Shown: in pieces, positions 36,951 to 49,410 of the stretch | Layout of the letters: each line of letters begins with the position of its first letter | How positions within the stretch are numbered: the stretch's first letter is position 1 | From: Dimorphilus gyrociliatus | Taxonomy: Eukaryota; Annelida; Polychaeta; Dinophilidae | DNA length: 64,000 bases | Assembly: GCA_904063045.1 (NCBI GenBank) | Contig: CAJFCJ010000002.1 | Coordinates: 1,386,422-1,450,421 of the forward strand | Reading direction: 5' to 3' | The notes under the pieces: generated by a model | What the model was told of the DNA's origin: nothing | The model's database searches: none | Seen by the model: the letters and a program-made list of their open reading frames with translations, nothing else | Program-made: the position numbers and the translations under genes

Positions 36951-38100
36951 TCAAAATGATGCTGATATTATTAAGTCTTTATCTAAATTTATTTTACCCA
37001 AGTTTCCTTCTCGAAACGCTTTTAGAACCATCTCCGAAACGTGTTGGAAGTTTGGCTTTATTTCATATTTACCTGTTGCAACTGATTTTACTTTAATCAT
37101 CATATTTTTCTTTATTGCAATAGTACTCAAAAACTCAATTACATTGTCAGTTGGCGAAGGCAAATTAAAGAAGTCTACGTATTCAAATAGTGCGTTCTTA
37201 TTTAACCAAAATAGCATATAGTCAACGATTGTTTCGCTTCCAAGAATGTGATCTTGTAATGTACCGCATAAAGCTAATTTCATAGCTGCATCCATATTAT
37301 TGGGCTTTGGTTGGAGGATACCAGGTGTATCAAAAACATATATTTTAGGTGAATCCGATACTTTAATCTTTTCTAGAACACTTCTAGTTACTCCTGCAGT
37401 TGCGCCAACTCTTGTCGCTTTTCCAGATTTCCCAGTATAGACGTTTCTCATTGTGTTAATTAATGACGATTTCCCAACATTTGGAACGCCTGTAATCAAT
37501 AGATTATAATTCTGCTCCTCAGTTCTATTATAACGTAATCTTGAATCGATTAGACGTAGGATGGTGGGTATAATACGTTTCTTAAGTCATAACAAACTCA
37601 AATCTTACCCTCCTTTAATATATTATTATTTTATATCAATCTGTGCTTAAAAAGAAATACACCTAAATTAGCTTCATTTTGAAAGAAGTAAGTGTCTAAT
37701 TTTTACGTTTCACCGGCTTATTTAGAAAGATTAAGGGTATTTGAGAGTTTATTATGACTTTAATTAGAGCGTTTCTATCACTTTTGCAGTTTGTAAACAA
37801 GACTTCGTTAACTCCATCTTGTTGTAATTTCTTAACAATGATTTCTTTGTGAGATATATCCGCTAAATCAATCTTATTTAATAGTAGTAAATGAGGACGG
37901 ACCTCTGCAGTCTCTTTAAAAATTGGATTTCTTCCAGATAATGGTATTCTAGCGTCATGAACCTCAACTAAACAATCAACATCCCTCAATCTGTTCATCA
38001 GCTTCCTTAAACCTTTCTGCATGTGCCATGGAAAATAATGAGCGACGTGCTTAGGCGGGAAAATAAACTTTTCTCTTAATTGAACTGCACGCTTTGCCAT
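36951..38100 (-). CDS. MTG1: Mitochondrial ribosome-associated GTPase 1
   Basis: A circularly permuted YlqF/RbgA-type GTPase acting in mitochondrial large-subunit assembly. Exon 1 (38100 to about 37758) has MAKRAVQLREKFIFPPKHVA, FPWHMQKGLRKLM, DCLVEVHDARIPLSGRNP, the G4 motif NKIDLAD and the G5-like FTNCKSD. After a roughly 170-base intron, exon 2 runs RIIPTILRLIDSRLRYNRTE, then the G1 motif GVPNVGKSSLI, G2 (GATAGVTR) and G3 (DTPGILQP), with the permuted order G4-G5-G1-G2-G3 intact. The C-terminal helical domain ends INLDKDLIISASF. The N-terminus is short but basic and could serve as a targeting sequence. Length agrees with human MTG1. Confidence 0.94.
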
Positions 38101-38392
38101 GTGGTAAAATTGAACTGCGCTATATCGTCTGCTTATATGATCAAAACAAAACTGGTAATAAATATTCGAATATTCTCACTTTTCTCTTTTAATCTATCAA
38201 AAGAATCTCAGTAAATATTCATAAAGAACTAACTACTAATTGAAATTAATATGAACAAGAAGTACAACAATCAAGTCTTCAATCTATTACAATGATTTGA
38301 CAATTCTAATAATAGAAAATCTTATCTTTTGGCTAAAATTTTATTCCGACCTTTTTTTATGAATATAATAAACAATTGAGATTCTTAAATGT
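38101..38392. other. Spacer between MTG1 and NEURL4
   Basis: About 290 AT-rich bases between two minus-strand genes, holding the MTG1 promoter and the NEURL4 3' UTR. Nothing specific was recognised. Confidence 0.4.
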
Positions 38393-41300
38393 TCATTTAC
38401 ATTTAACGAGTAAAGCTGTTAGTATAACAGCACCTTTTTCTTTAGTCGACCATTCTATCTCATTATTGGCAAAGTAAGAATCAATAGGATAGCTGTAAGA
38501 AGGTGGACCAGAACTATAGGACGAAGGTTGGATCCTCACTTCAAAAGCAACTTGAACAATTCTCCTTGTTTTATTTGATGCATCGTAATACCTTTGAAGA
38601 GTAACATAATGAAAAAAAGTAAGTAATTACTTAGTCTTATATTATGATAATTTCAATAATATAAAAAATAACTTACTCGCTCTGTGGGGAAAACTGGAAA
38701 TTTGTGGCATAATTAATGGACGGAGATAGGAAATATCGTTCGATATTATCTGTTTCTGGTTTATTTTTTTCTTCGTTAAAATTTAGAGTGGAACATAATT
38801 CTTCAATTTCTCCACATAAATCACCTTCGTCTAAAATTCGCCTGACAAGAGACAAATTTGTGCCATAATAGGCAACATGCCACCTTGCAGCGTTAGTTGT
38901 ACTTTTTAAAGGAAATCTACACCATCCAACTGGTAGAGAATAAGATTTTGCCGGTTCACCAGATAGTTTATAAAGGACGTCTTTCCTATAGCAGTTTTCA
39001 CAAAAGCAAGAGTCGGCTTGATGAAAATAAGATTGTGGTAGGCATAAGTATTTCTTTAACGAAACGCATTTTTGATAAAATTGACAATTAAAAATCTTCT
39101 TCATGGCTTTGTTACAGTTGCTTTTATCCAATTTTTCCTTAGTTTCATTTGGCTTGCCTTTAATTAAGCTAATCTCTTCACACTTTCCATACATATCAAC
39201 GAAAAGATACAAATTAGGAGGCAAATTATGAATAATATTACTGATCTCAATTCCATCAATGTAAAAATATAGGCAATTATCTTCTTTAATTTTTATTCCT
39301 ATTACCTGCCCTTTTTCTAATAAATCTAGATTTAGCCCAATCTTATTTCTTATTTTTAGTCCATTTTTATATAAACAAGATCCTTGAATTACCCAACAAT
39401 TATGCTTTAATTTAAGGGCGTCGTCTGGCCAGGTAATTTTTTTAAGAGGACATGTTGTCAGTCCAATACTTAATGATGATGACCAATTTTTGCTCACTTT
39501 GTTAATACTGATTTGATATAATTGTTCTTTTACAACAGGTCCAGAAAAGCCAACGCAAGCTTTATTGTAAGACCTGACTCTTTTTGCTATCACTTTTTCA
39601 AACAGTTCAGCATTTTTTCCAACATTTTCATGAAATTCAATATCATTACCCCTTGACTCAATATCGAGTTCGTTAAATTCATCAGGCATAGATTCTGGTA
39701 GAGATTGTAATAAAGCGGAATTATTAAGAGTTTTCACTAAAGAGGCTTCCATGGAAGACCCATATAAATCGAGCACTCCGTAAACATCCTTTTGTACGAT
39801 AATTATTTTTTAAGTATTAATATATACCTATTTATAGAATATAAGTAATAACAAAACTTACTTCATGCAGACCTATGGCAACAACTCCCATATCATATCC
39901 ATTTAAAATAACTTTCATTTGGCCAAATTCAGTTCGATAAATGCCAATAGTAAATAAGCAGTCGTTGAGATTTGAGAGGGACGGTAGGAAATTTTCTTTA
40001 ATAATTGTATTGTTTTTGTACACATTGGATTGGCTGACGAACCAAGTATCGCTTTTTAAACCAAATATATTATCTGGTAGTTCCTTTTTCAAATTATCAG
40101 TTGTTAGACCAATAGATATTGAACCGGAATAGTCAAAATTATAAGATTCAATTACTATTTCAAACAATCTATTTGGTTTCAGATGGGAATTGCTGAAAAC
40201 TAAACCATTATTGAAACCTCGTACCCTGCAAGCAGTTGAACCATTATTCTTCATAGCGATATTATTACCGCATTTAGCGTTGAAACACTCCACTCTTGAA
40301 TTTTCTTTTTCAATAGGCCAAGCTAGTTTCATCTTTTGTTTCTCCAAACGGCTTCCTATATCTGTATTAGTTTCAATGATTTCATCTTCGTTTGTCATAG
40401 TCACTTGAGAGCATTGGCCATATAAATCTATCACAGCATAGACGTTTGGCGGAACATCTTTAAAAGCTGCACCCATATCCTGTCCATTCAAATAGAAATG
40501 GAGTTCACCTGACGACGTTCGAGATACTCCAACCCGATCTTTGAGTACGATATTATCAAGATCTAAAGGATAAGCGTTCCTCTCTGTAGATCCGTCCTTT
40601 ACTATATTTGAACCACTGTAAAAATTCATAAAAAGGCAATTAAGAGAATAATGATAAAATTTGATCTATATATGTACCTGAGAATCCACGTATCATGATT
40701 GATTTCTGTCATAGTAGACGGAAAATCTATATTCTCTGGTGGAATTTTTGTTATCCCTATTTCAATTGATCCAGACCATCTTGGCATCATATTTTCCACA
40801 ATTACTTCAAAAATCTCATTGTCTCTTAAAGTTCTATTACTTATTACAACTGCGTTATTAAATTCACCAAGAGAGTTCGGTCGGAAAGCTGTCTTTCCAT
40901 TCTGTTTGACGCGTGCATTTTTGCCATGCAAATGGTGAAATTTCAATTGTTCATTATTGTCTGATTCTGATAGCATTCGCAGTCTGGCTGTTTGTCCTTT
41001 GACATTAACAATTCCGTAAATATTTTCGGGAACGTTTGATGCAAATTTACCACAATTTACAGAACAAATACTGATAGATAAATCACCATTCTCTTTTCTA
41101 AGCAAACCTATTGTATCGCCAATTTGTAGGTTGGAAATAAACTCGGAATTTTCCCAGACCATCTCTCCGTTTATATGAAAACCGGCAGACGTCAACATCC
41201 AAGATTCTTCTGTAATATCTAGAAGATTTTCTACAAATTGACCAGAATCAAAATTTGTTGTTGTTACGCCAATTTGTAAGCAATCTGTCCATTTCTCTTG

Positions 41301-43303
41301 AATATTTTCTATTTTTATTTCAAATAGTTCATCGGTCTGAAGTTGGCGATTAGTAAATAATATTGCGCCAGCCTCCTTATTGTAGGAATCCGTTCGCCAG
41401 GCGATTCGTTTGTCAATACCTAGTTCAGCTCCAGAGCTGTGGACTTCGTGAAATTGCAAAGGTATATGTTGTTGATTCGTATTCTCATTGTTTGTTGACT
41501 CGGTTTGGCGATTGTCTAAAAGGTCTATTAAAAAAACATTATTTATAATTAGGATAAAGAAATATCATAGCTACCATTCGAAGGTGGGGAATATCCAAAG
41601 TCACTATCTCGAATTATTGAATTATAATTGTTTAATCTTGCAGATCTTTCGATTGTATCTCCTCTTATCTGTCGTCTCAACTCTGGTTTTCGAGTTGGTA
41701 TAGGATGTGAAATAAACGTTCGCACGGACCTTGTCCTTGGTGGAATTTCAAACGAATCCTCCGAAACTATTGTTACTTTAACAGTCATTCCGTACAAATC
41801 GACTACTCCCCAAACCTTAGTGGGAGCAATATTAGAGGTCGCTTCCCCCTGATCTATACCATTTATATAGTAATGAAGAACACCAGAAGGTTTTCGACGA
41901 AGACCAATTCTATCGCCAACTTTGAGATCATCCAAATTGTGATCGCCATATTCTCGACGAGTCCCTTTACCATTAACCAAAATGCCGCAGCCACTCATCA
42001 TTATTGTGCCAGATCTCATGTTTGTCATTGTTGCAGGAAATTCAAGGCGGGACGGATCATGAGTAGTGATACCCACCTCAATAGAACCTGACCACTTGCT
42101 GACCAATTTATCAATACGGATCTAATAAATTGAAATGAAATTAAAGGAGTATCTTAAAAAAATAGTCCTCAAACCTCAAACAATTCGTTGTCTTTCAAAG
42201 GTCTATTAGTCATAACTACACCATTATTGAATTCGTCGTTCGCTCTCCGCCTCTCAGCAGTTAATTTTCCATTTGTATATTGTATTAGACTACCACATCG
42301 TTGGTGAAAAGTTAATTTTTCATTTGAATCATCTTGAGCGGCTCGACAGAGTGCCTCATTTGTCAATTGGCTAGATAGAACTGTAAATTTAGCAGTTAAA
42401 TTTTTAATAATATAAAAAATATGCATAGCTAACGCTCTATTGATTGAGAAAATCCGTCGACGATTGAAACTTTTACACATTTTCCATAAATATCAACTAC
42501 ACCATAAAGAAAAGGCGGTACGTAATTGATAGCTTCTCCTAAACATTCTCCGTTTATATAAAAATACAAAGCTCCTTGAGCACTACGCATCACTCCTATT
42601 CTATCTCCTTTCATCAAAGAATCTAAGTCTGTTCCGTATTCATGTCTAAAAGTTTGACCATTTTTTAATAGTGACTTTCCTGATAAAATCCAAGAATTTT
42701 GTGTAAAACCAGTTGCGCTGGCTGGAATCTCCAAATTGTTTACATTTGATGAAATGACACCAATTTCTATGGAACCACTCCAGGAGGTAATCTTTCAAAA
42801 GCAAAAATTGAATATTAGATGATTTGATGAAGTAATGAATTTTTCAAGAGCTGTTTTGTTTCTAGAAAAGCCTACAAACTATAAATTCTTTTTACAAGGA
42901 CAAATAGTTTCAAAAACTGTTCTATGTTTATGCAATAGGTTTTTTTTAGCATAATAAACCATCTGGTAGACTGATTTGATCTGGGGGATATTTTTTATAG
43001 ATAAAATCAAAGATCGGTTGGTGAATTCGATAAATCAAACAGTAGATTGCAAAATGAGTTACATAACTTTTCTATTTAGATAAATAATCTCATAAAGAAA
43101 AAGTCTTAGAATGGAAATAAGAGTTTGAGTAGTCAACACACCATTTTTTCGATTTTCACTTCAAACACTGCATCATCTTTCAATGGGTCTGCGCTTAAAA
43201 CAATCCCGTTATTAAATTCATGTGCTGATCTCTCACGAATTGCTGTTCGTCTGTCATCTGTTAATTTAACCAAACTACCACATTTCTTGTGAAATTGGGC
43301 CAT
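38393..43303 (-). CDS. NEURL4: Neuralized-like protein 4, six NHR domains
   Basis: NEURL4 is a centriolar protein that partners HERC2 and modulates CP110. The start at 43303 ([18 protein letters not shown]) opens NHR1. Five more NHR units follow, each with the pattern NNG-V, F-V-E, W-GSIEIG-T, W-L-G, DRIG, G-LH-YING and YGVVDLYG. Examples are [10 protein letters not shown] (NHR1), [15 protein letters not shown] (NHR2), [12 protein letters not shown] (NHR3), [12 protein letters not shown] (NHR4), [11 protein letters not shown] (NHR5) and [12 protein letters not shown] (NHR6). The C-terminus has the conserved block [20 protein letters not shown] and ends [20 protein letters not shown], matching the human protein's end. 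Repeats 5 and 6 are more diverged and repeat 3 has extra Cys. The first intron is about 350 bases, long for this region. Confidence 0.95.
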
Positions 43304-44060
43304 TTGGTTTCTTTTGTAATATTTTTCGTCTGCTCTAATTTTTCCGTTTCCGCTGTTGAAATATTTAACCGGTTACCGGATTACCAATGATTCAAACAAC
43401 AAACCGGTCAAAATTTCGAATGTTTAATGTTGAAACTTGTATAAATCGATAAGAATTATATCGCTCGATAACAACGTCACTACAGATCACTTATCCATAA
43501 ATTGTACAATCCGATTATACATTTAATACTGAATTATATAACATGAAGAGTTAGCCAGAAAATTTTCTAATTCCAAAACATACACAGTACATAAGTATCA
43601 CTCTGTTACTTTCCTTCATCTTTCAAAGGATTTAATAGCTTTTTTCACAGAAGTACTTTTTGAGTATTTAAAAGATGAAGGTATTTTCCGAAATTTTCTT
43701 TACTTTTGAAGAATTTGTATCTCTTGGACATGCGCACTAAACAGGAAATACGACGATTGAATGGTGGACGAGGCAACATCGACGTGGATGTTCTATTCGA
43801 TTTAAAGCGATCACTATAGTTTTCATTATATATCGACAGTACGATTTGGTAAAAATAGTGATCGATTACAAAGAAGCCCATATTTATTTCGTCTGTTCAT
43901 TCGAGTTACGTGTGATCCGGCTTTTTGTTTTCTTTAATTCCATAAATCAGGTAGAGTGTTATTATTTGAAAAATATCGCTTAAACTTAAATATAAAAAGA
44001 AGAGTACTTTTATCTAATTGTTAACCTTCTTTCTTTAGGAATTCCGTTAATTTTGCAAAC
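43304..44060. promoter_or_regulatory. Divergent NEURL4 / OST4 region
   Basis: A 757-base gap between divergent genes. A splice acceptor (TTCTTTAG) ends at 44038, 22 bases before the OST4 ATG. A 78-aa minus-strand open frame (43645-43881) has a basic segment but no recognised motif or splice partner, and was not accepted. Confidence 0.45.
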
Positions 44061-44174
44061 ATGATCACCGACGTACAACTTGCTATCTTCGCAAATGTTA
44101 TGGGAGTTCTTCTCTTCATGTTAGTGGTTTTATACCACTACATTAGCGTAAATAATCCAAAGAAGTTGGAATGA
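44061..44174 (+). CDS. OST4: Oligosaccharyltransferase complex subunit OST4
   Basis: A 37-aa single-pass membrane microprotein of the ER oligosaccharyltransferase, which stabilises the STT3-containing complex for N-glycosylation. The sequence starts [20 protein letters not shown] and ends VNNPKKLE, matching human OST4 almost residue for residue and at the same length. The coding region is one exon and is preceded by a 5' UTR splice acceptor. After the stop a GTAATA sequence and later AG dinucleotides could mark a 3' UTR intron. Confidence 0.97.
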   Translation: MITDVQLAIFANVMGVLLFMLVVLYHYISVNNPKKLE

Positions 44175-44917
44175 TTTGGACGGAAGACGATTTAGGTAAT
44201 ATTTTTTTTACTCAGACGTTAGTAATAAGATGAAAAATGTATAATTTCGTATTGATCATCCATACATGAAGATTATATATTTGTTTATTTAGTATACATA
44301 TATACATACAACACAAGTAATAAGTCGGCCTTTGCATCAGAGAGGTTAATTAGTGAATTTCTAAGTAAATATAGAAATAATTCAACAATTTTAAACTTTA
44401 TTGAATACCAAAGAACTTTTCTAACCAATAATTTATTACTACAATTGAAAATTGCCTTACTTTGATAAATATAAAATATATAAATTATGGCAACGAGCAA
44501 AAAGCTGGTATTGTTTTTATACGGTCGATTATACTCTACAGTCGCTATTTACACTTAAACAGTTGACATCGTTATGACAAGCATATATATATATATATAT
44601 ATAGAATTGTATTTAATATTGCTAATTTAACCATTTTCCCACAGGTACTGGTGTTTAGAAAAGGAAAAAAAACTAAAAAAAAGTGACTAGCTGACAATAA
44701 ACTACACATTGACTCGTTGAAAAATGTTTCTTTTTTGTCCGACGATAATAATGTTTCTTTAATAAATTATTTTACATACGTAAAATACATCAATAACTTT
44801 CTATTGACGTCATAATCTTACCTTTCCATACATTATAATTTTCGATAATATCCGTTCAATACACCACGGCAACGCATACGCTTAGTCGTCCAGATTGAAA
44901 GTGACAAGCGCTCGTGA
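44175..44917. other. Intergenic spacer with TA tract
   Basis: A 740-base AT-rich stretch between OST4 and the ankyrin gene on the same strand, with a TA microsatellite at 44583-44602. It carries the OST4 3' UTR and the ankyrin gene's promoter. A 71-aa minus-strand open frame here is AT-driven and was not accepted. Confidence 0.4.
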
Positions 44918-47797
44918 ATGATGAACAGTGAGTTCAAAAGTAGCAAAATATTTAAAGCTATTAAGGATTTTAACTCTGGCACACCTAATTTAATAACTGA
45001 ATATATATATGATGGTGAAGATCCTTGCTTGAAAAATGAATACGGAGATACGTTCTTACATTCCTTATGTGATGTCGAAATAACTGAAGATAATCTTGGC
45101 GAAGTTGTGTCGTGTATTTACCGATTGATATATGCAGGATGTGATTTAAATTGCAGAGATGCAGACGGAAACACCGTTGTTCATGTTGCGGTAATGAACG
45201 AAGTTCATCCACGTATAACTCACGCTCTACTAAGATGCGGAGTAGATCCATTTTCCATTCACGAAGAGAGTAGAAACGTTAAGAATATTGCAAATGGACG
45301 AACGAAAAAGGTGCTTAAGCAATTTCATCCTGGTATTTGGAAAGCGGTTTCTAAAGAGAATGCTGATAAAGTAACGGAACTGGTATCCTATTGGTCAAAC
45401 TTGAATATTGTTCACGACGACGTTTCACTACTTGAGTTGGCCGAACAAATTGGCAATCCAAAAATAATTCACATTCTCAGTAGATCAAAACATAGTAATG
45501 AGTTTATATTCGCTGCCCTGGCAAATGATGTTAGGAGAATGAGAGAATTGTATAAACACTATAAACCTGATTTAAATCCGAAGGATATCAGTTCGATCGG
45601 TGAAAGTGATATTCGGGAGAGACCTTTATTATATGAATTAGTATTTTTAGGAAACTACGAAGCAGCTAAATTCTTAATTAAAAGAGGAGCAGATTTATGT
45701 TTGTTTCCCTACTAATTACTTTTTATTCCTTTATTCTTATTTATAGATAATCCATATCTATTTAGGTATAGAAGTTACGACTCCTGATTGGACGAAATTA
45801 CCACTTTTTGCCTATATTCTTCATCAGTCTGAAAATTTGCCATCAAACTTTTTAAGAAGTGTTCTTGAGAATATAGATTTCTCTAAAACTTCATTGACAA
45901 CCAGCGATATTCTCTACGAATGTTGGAAATCTAATATGGACCCTGAAGTAGCTTCTATACTTCTCGAAGACGATCGTTGTTTAGCTCATAGAGATGAATT
46001 AGGGTAAGTCAATGATCATTTACTTTTTACTTTTTAATGCCCTAAATAATCGATAATCTCTCATTGTTTTTCTGTCATTGTCATCAGATATACAGTTCGT
46101 GAGCGAATTTTCCTAGAAATTCATAATCAAGAACGAGAAATAATTGAAAAGAATTTACAATTTATTGACCGCCATATCTGTAAGATGGCGAAAAATGGCG
46201 AATTAGAAAAGTAAGGTTGAAACTATCAGCAAAGTAGTTAGTTAAATTAATTTATATTTTAAAATGACTAATAGATTTCAAGGTATGGCTTTAGATGGAT
46301 ATGAGCATTTTTCAATTAAACATGAGAATGGTAAATCTCTTATGAGTATTGCTAAGAAGTATGAACGAGATGGCGTGCTGAAATTTCTAATGGATTTCCC
46401 CGATTTTTGGGTAAATAGCAAGTAGCTCTCTTCTGCTATAAGTGAAATCTAAACAAAATATAATATACCTATAGAGAAAATCCAATAAATTGCATAAAGC
46501 GATCGTTAGTGGAGATATAAAAGCTGTTAAAGAATTATCAGACGAAGATACAGTAAGGTGGCGTAATAAATCTGGAAGACAAGCAATACACGTTGCAGTT
46601 TTATATGAAAGGATTTTCATTGTTAAATACTTACTGAGACTATTTCCCTCCTGCAGTCAGCATAAAGATTTTGTAAGCCTAATATATATTATTCACTTTT
46701 CTCTCTGTTTTGCTCTCTCTCTCTCTCTCTCTCTCTGTAAATCTTTCTAAATAGAAATTGTATATAACGATTGTGTCATTGTCTACTGCACTTTTCTAAT
46801 TTTTTATTCCAAATAGAATTTTCGAACTGCACTACACTACGCCCAAGCTTTGAAAGGTGGTGAGAATATAATCAACGAATTGCTTAATCGCGATTGTGAC
46901 GAAATGGAAATGGATATTGTAATAACTGAATAATTATCAATAATAGATTAAAATGTTATTTATTATTTATATACTACAGAATGGATTAAAACCGGATCAT
47001 TATACTACTCATCACTTTGATTCCTTTATTGAAACTGAGAAAGAAACCAAATACGGATTAGAAACAAATCTGATCTATACATATCGGCTGTTGAGAGAGG
47101 CTATTGAATCGGATTGTTTACAAGATGTACAAGAAATAATCGATAAACAATTCGATTTCGAATTGAATGAAATCCACGTCTATCTGGATGACAAAGGGGG
47201 TTCTACTTATACAAATCTCCTAGAGTTATGCGTTGAATATAACAGAGACGCGATAGGAGAGTTTTTAATAAACAATCAACTTGATATTTATGTTCCATAT
47301 AGAGTGAGTATTATTCTTTCTCTCTCTTTCTCTCTCTCTCTCTCTCGTATAGATTTATTATCTGTAAAGAGTTCTCTAAGCTAATCTTTTCCGCGAATTA
47401 GTCTGGCGCTAAATCAGAAGTTGTTCCTTTGTTATCCAAGTGTAAGGAGAAGAGTTTAGTGGCTATGGAAGTGGCTATATTAAAAAAACTAGGTAAATAT
47501 AATGAACCTAAAGCGGAACCTGTTGCGGATACTAATGAAGAATCTCCAAAAAAAGAACCTAAAGCCCAAACGTCAACCTCTCAGTCTAGACCTAGTAGCC
47601 GCAATTCTCTTGAATCGGGGCCAAGCGACGAATTGGAAAGATTACGACAAACTCCAGACTCATCAATTAAGCCTACAATTAATCATCAGCCGCAACAGAA
47701 AATCGAAGAAGATAAAAATGAAAAAACAGATAAAGAGCATGAAAATGAAAAGAATTGTCAAACGCCTCCCCGTAGCTCATCGTGTATTTTGCTATAG
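44918..47797 (+). CDS. Large ankyrin-repeat protein with C-terminal CaaX box
   Basis: Exon 1 (44918-45698) starts MMNSEFKSSKIFKAIKDFNS and carries ankyrin units (NEYGDTFLHSLC, DADGNTVVHVAVMNE, RERPLLYELVFLGNYEAAKF). Exon 2 begins at 45766, giving GADLCIEVTTPDWTKLPLF. Later exons carry ICKMAKNGELEK, HENGKSLMSIAKKYERDG, a clear repeat SGRQAIHVAVLYERIFIVKY, FRTALHYAQALKGGENIINE and LLREAIESDCLQDVQEIID. The last exon has a Lys/Glu/Pro-rich disordered tail and ends SSSCILL, a CaaX motif whose last Leu favours geranylgeranylation. The protein is about 790 aa in about eight exons. No enzymatic domain was seen. Membrane attachment through the tail is inferred. I do not recognise a named orthologue. 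Confidence 0.85.
46713..46736. repeat. CT dinucleotide run in an ankyrin-gene intron
   Basis: A run of 12 CT units on the coding strand of an intron of the ankyrin gene, well upstream of the acceptor. A similar run occurs in another intron of the same gene at 47317-47346. Confidence 0.9.
47317..47346. repeat. Second CT-rich run in an ankyrin-gene intron
   Basis: A pyrimidine-only stretch made of CT units with two extra T, lying just after the donor that follows IYVPYR. It resembles the run at 46713-46736 in composition and position within an intron. Confidence 0.85.
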
Positions 47798-47838
47798 AAT
47801 TGAACGCACATAAACAAACACAAACACACTCCTACACA

Positions 47839-49220
47839 CTAAAACGGGATATTAAAAGGATATTCAGGATGTTCGACCATTCCTTTCCTGTAACGAAAAT
47901 TAATCGGAAATTATATTTTATTTCTTTATATAAAAAAACCTAAAAAAGAAAACAAGGATAACTTACTGCCAATCCTGCTTAAAGATTCGCAATCCTTTAT
48001 CCAAACTTTTCAACTTTTTACGACTATCCTCATCGAGTTTAAAATCAAAAATCTATAAGAAGCACAAGAAGAATTATTTGGCCGCACATTAACTTTTTCT
48101 TTATTTATTTATTTTACTTTTAGTTTTGTTTTTTTGTTTTTTTTTAAATAAAAAAGAGAAAACTTACGTCAAGATTTTCAGAGATGCGTTTTAGAGTAAC
48201 TGATTTCGGAATTATAGCAATATTTCTTTCGAGTAGTGAACGTAAGAGAATTTGCGCTGGAGTCTTTTTGTATTTCTCGGCAATTTCTTTAACAATAGGA
48301 CAAATTAATGGATTTGTATCGGCGTCTTGTGGCCTAGAAATAGAGGTAATTGATAAATATGCCAAAGAGAAATAGAGACGCTACCTAAAAGAGGCTCCTG
48401 GAGCTGCTAGAGGAGAGTAAGCGGTTACGGTTATACCGTTATCCTGGCAAAACTTGACAAGATCCCATTGTTGAAAAAAGGAATGGATTTCTATTTGATT
48501 ATTGGCTATAGGAATTCTAGCAACTTTATTAATTCTTTCTATTTGTTTACTATTGAAATTCGATACTCCAATCGATTTCGTTAAGCCAGCATCAACTAAA
48601 TTCTCCATACCACGCCATACAACTTCGCAAAGATCAGCATTGGAGAATTTTCCATTGCCATTCTCATCAATAGGATTTAACTCGTCCTCAGTTGTAAACT
48701 TTTTACAGAGCAAAACAAAACAGAAAAATGTTTCTATTATTTTTTTTAGTTAATAGGCGAACTTTGCATGAACTTACTTGTCTTCCTATCGGAAGATGAA
48801 CAAGATAAAGATCAACATAATCTAATTTTAAATTCTTTAGACTACGTTGTATTCCTTGCTTAATTCTCTCTTTACTTTCCATATAATTATGCCAAAGTTT
48901 TGTTGTGACAAATATATCGTCTCTCTTCAATTTTCCATTTTGAAAGTACTCTTGAAGAATTTCCCCAATAACGTGTTCATTGTTATAAATGAGCGCTGTA
49001 TCAATTTTCCTATAACCCGCATCAAGGGCCGATCTTAGAGCAACTTTTAATTCTTCTTCATCGTTTGCCTGTGGAGTCACAACAAATCATAAAATAAGAA
49101 TCATCGTAAGATGATGGAATAGCCTTTTACCAGAAATGTTCCATAACCCAAAATAGGCATTTTTCTGCCGGTGGGTAATTGTAAATCCAGAGCTGCTTGC
49201 GTTTCTTTTGAGGGTGACAT
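47839..49220 (-). CDS. Aldo-keto reductase, AKR1 type
   Basis: An NADPH-dependent aldehyde/ketone reductase. The start at 49220 reads MSPSKETQAALDLQLPTGRK, then MPILGYGTFL. The next exon has ALRSALDAGYRKIDTALIYN, NEHVIG, DIFVTTKLWH and VDLYLVHLP. Later exons have ENLVDAGLTKSIGVSNFNS, NQIEIHSFFQQWDLVKFCQD, ITVTAYSPLAAPG, KTPAQILLRSLLERNIAIIP and KSVTLKRISENLD. The end is HPEYPFNIPF. The catalytic tetrad is visible: Asp in KIDTA, Tyr in LIYNNE, Lys in TTKLW, His in LVHLP. IDTALIYNNE replaces the more usual IDTAYxYxNE, and LVHLP replaces LIHWP. The stop lies only 41 bases from the ankyrin gene's stop on the other strand. The substrate cannot be deduced. Confidence 0.92.
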
Positions 49221-49410
49221 ATTTTAAATATACTTCTTTTCTATGGTATTTTCTATATTATTTCAATCTAAACTTAGTATTTGAAACTGCTCAAATGCTT
49301 TTTGTGTATTTCAAAAAAAAAGCTTCGTCATATGAACAAAGGTCAATGGTGTATAATCGATACAAGTAAACGGCCTAGATTTGACATTTTGCGCCATCTA
49401 TCGAAAGTCA
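49221..49410. other. Spacer between AKR and CWC27
   Basis: A 190-base AT-rich gap between two minus-strand genes, which must hold the AKR promoter and the CWC27 3' UTR. Nothing specific was recognised. Confidence 0.4.

Noticed and set aside
43645-43881. 78-aa minus-strand frame between NEURL4 and OST4
   Set aside because: No recognisable domain or splice context; likely noncoding NEURL4 upstream sequence.
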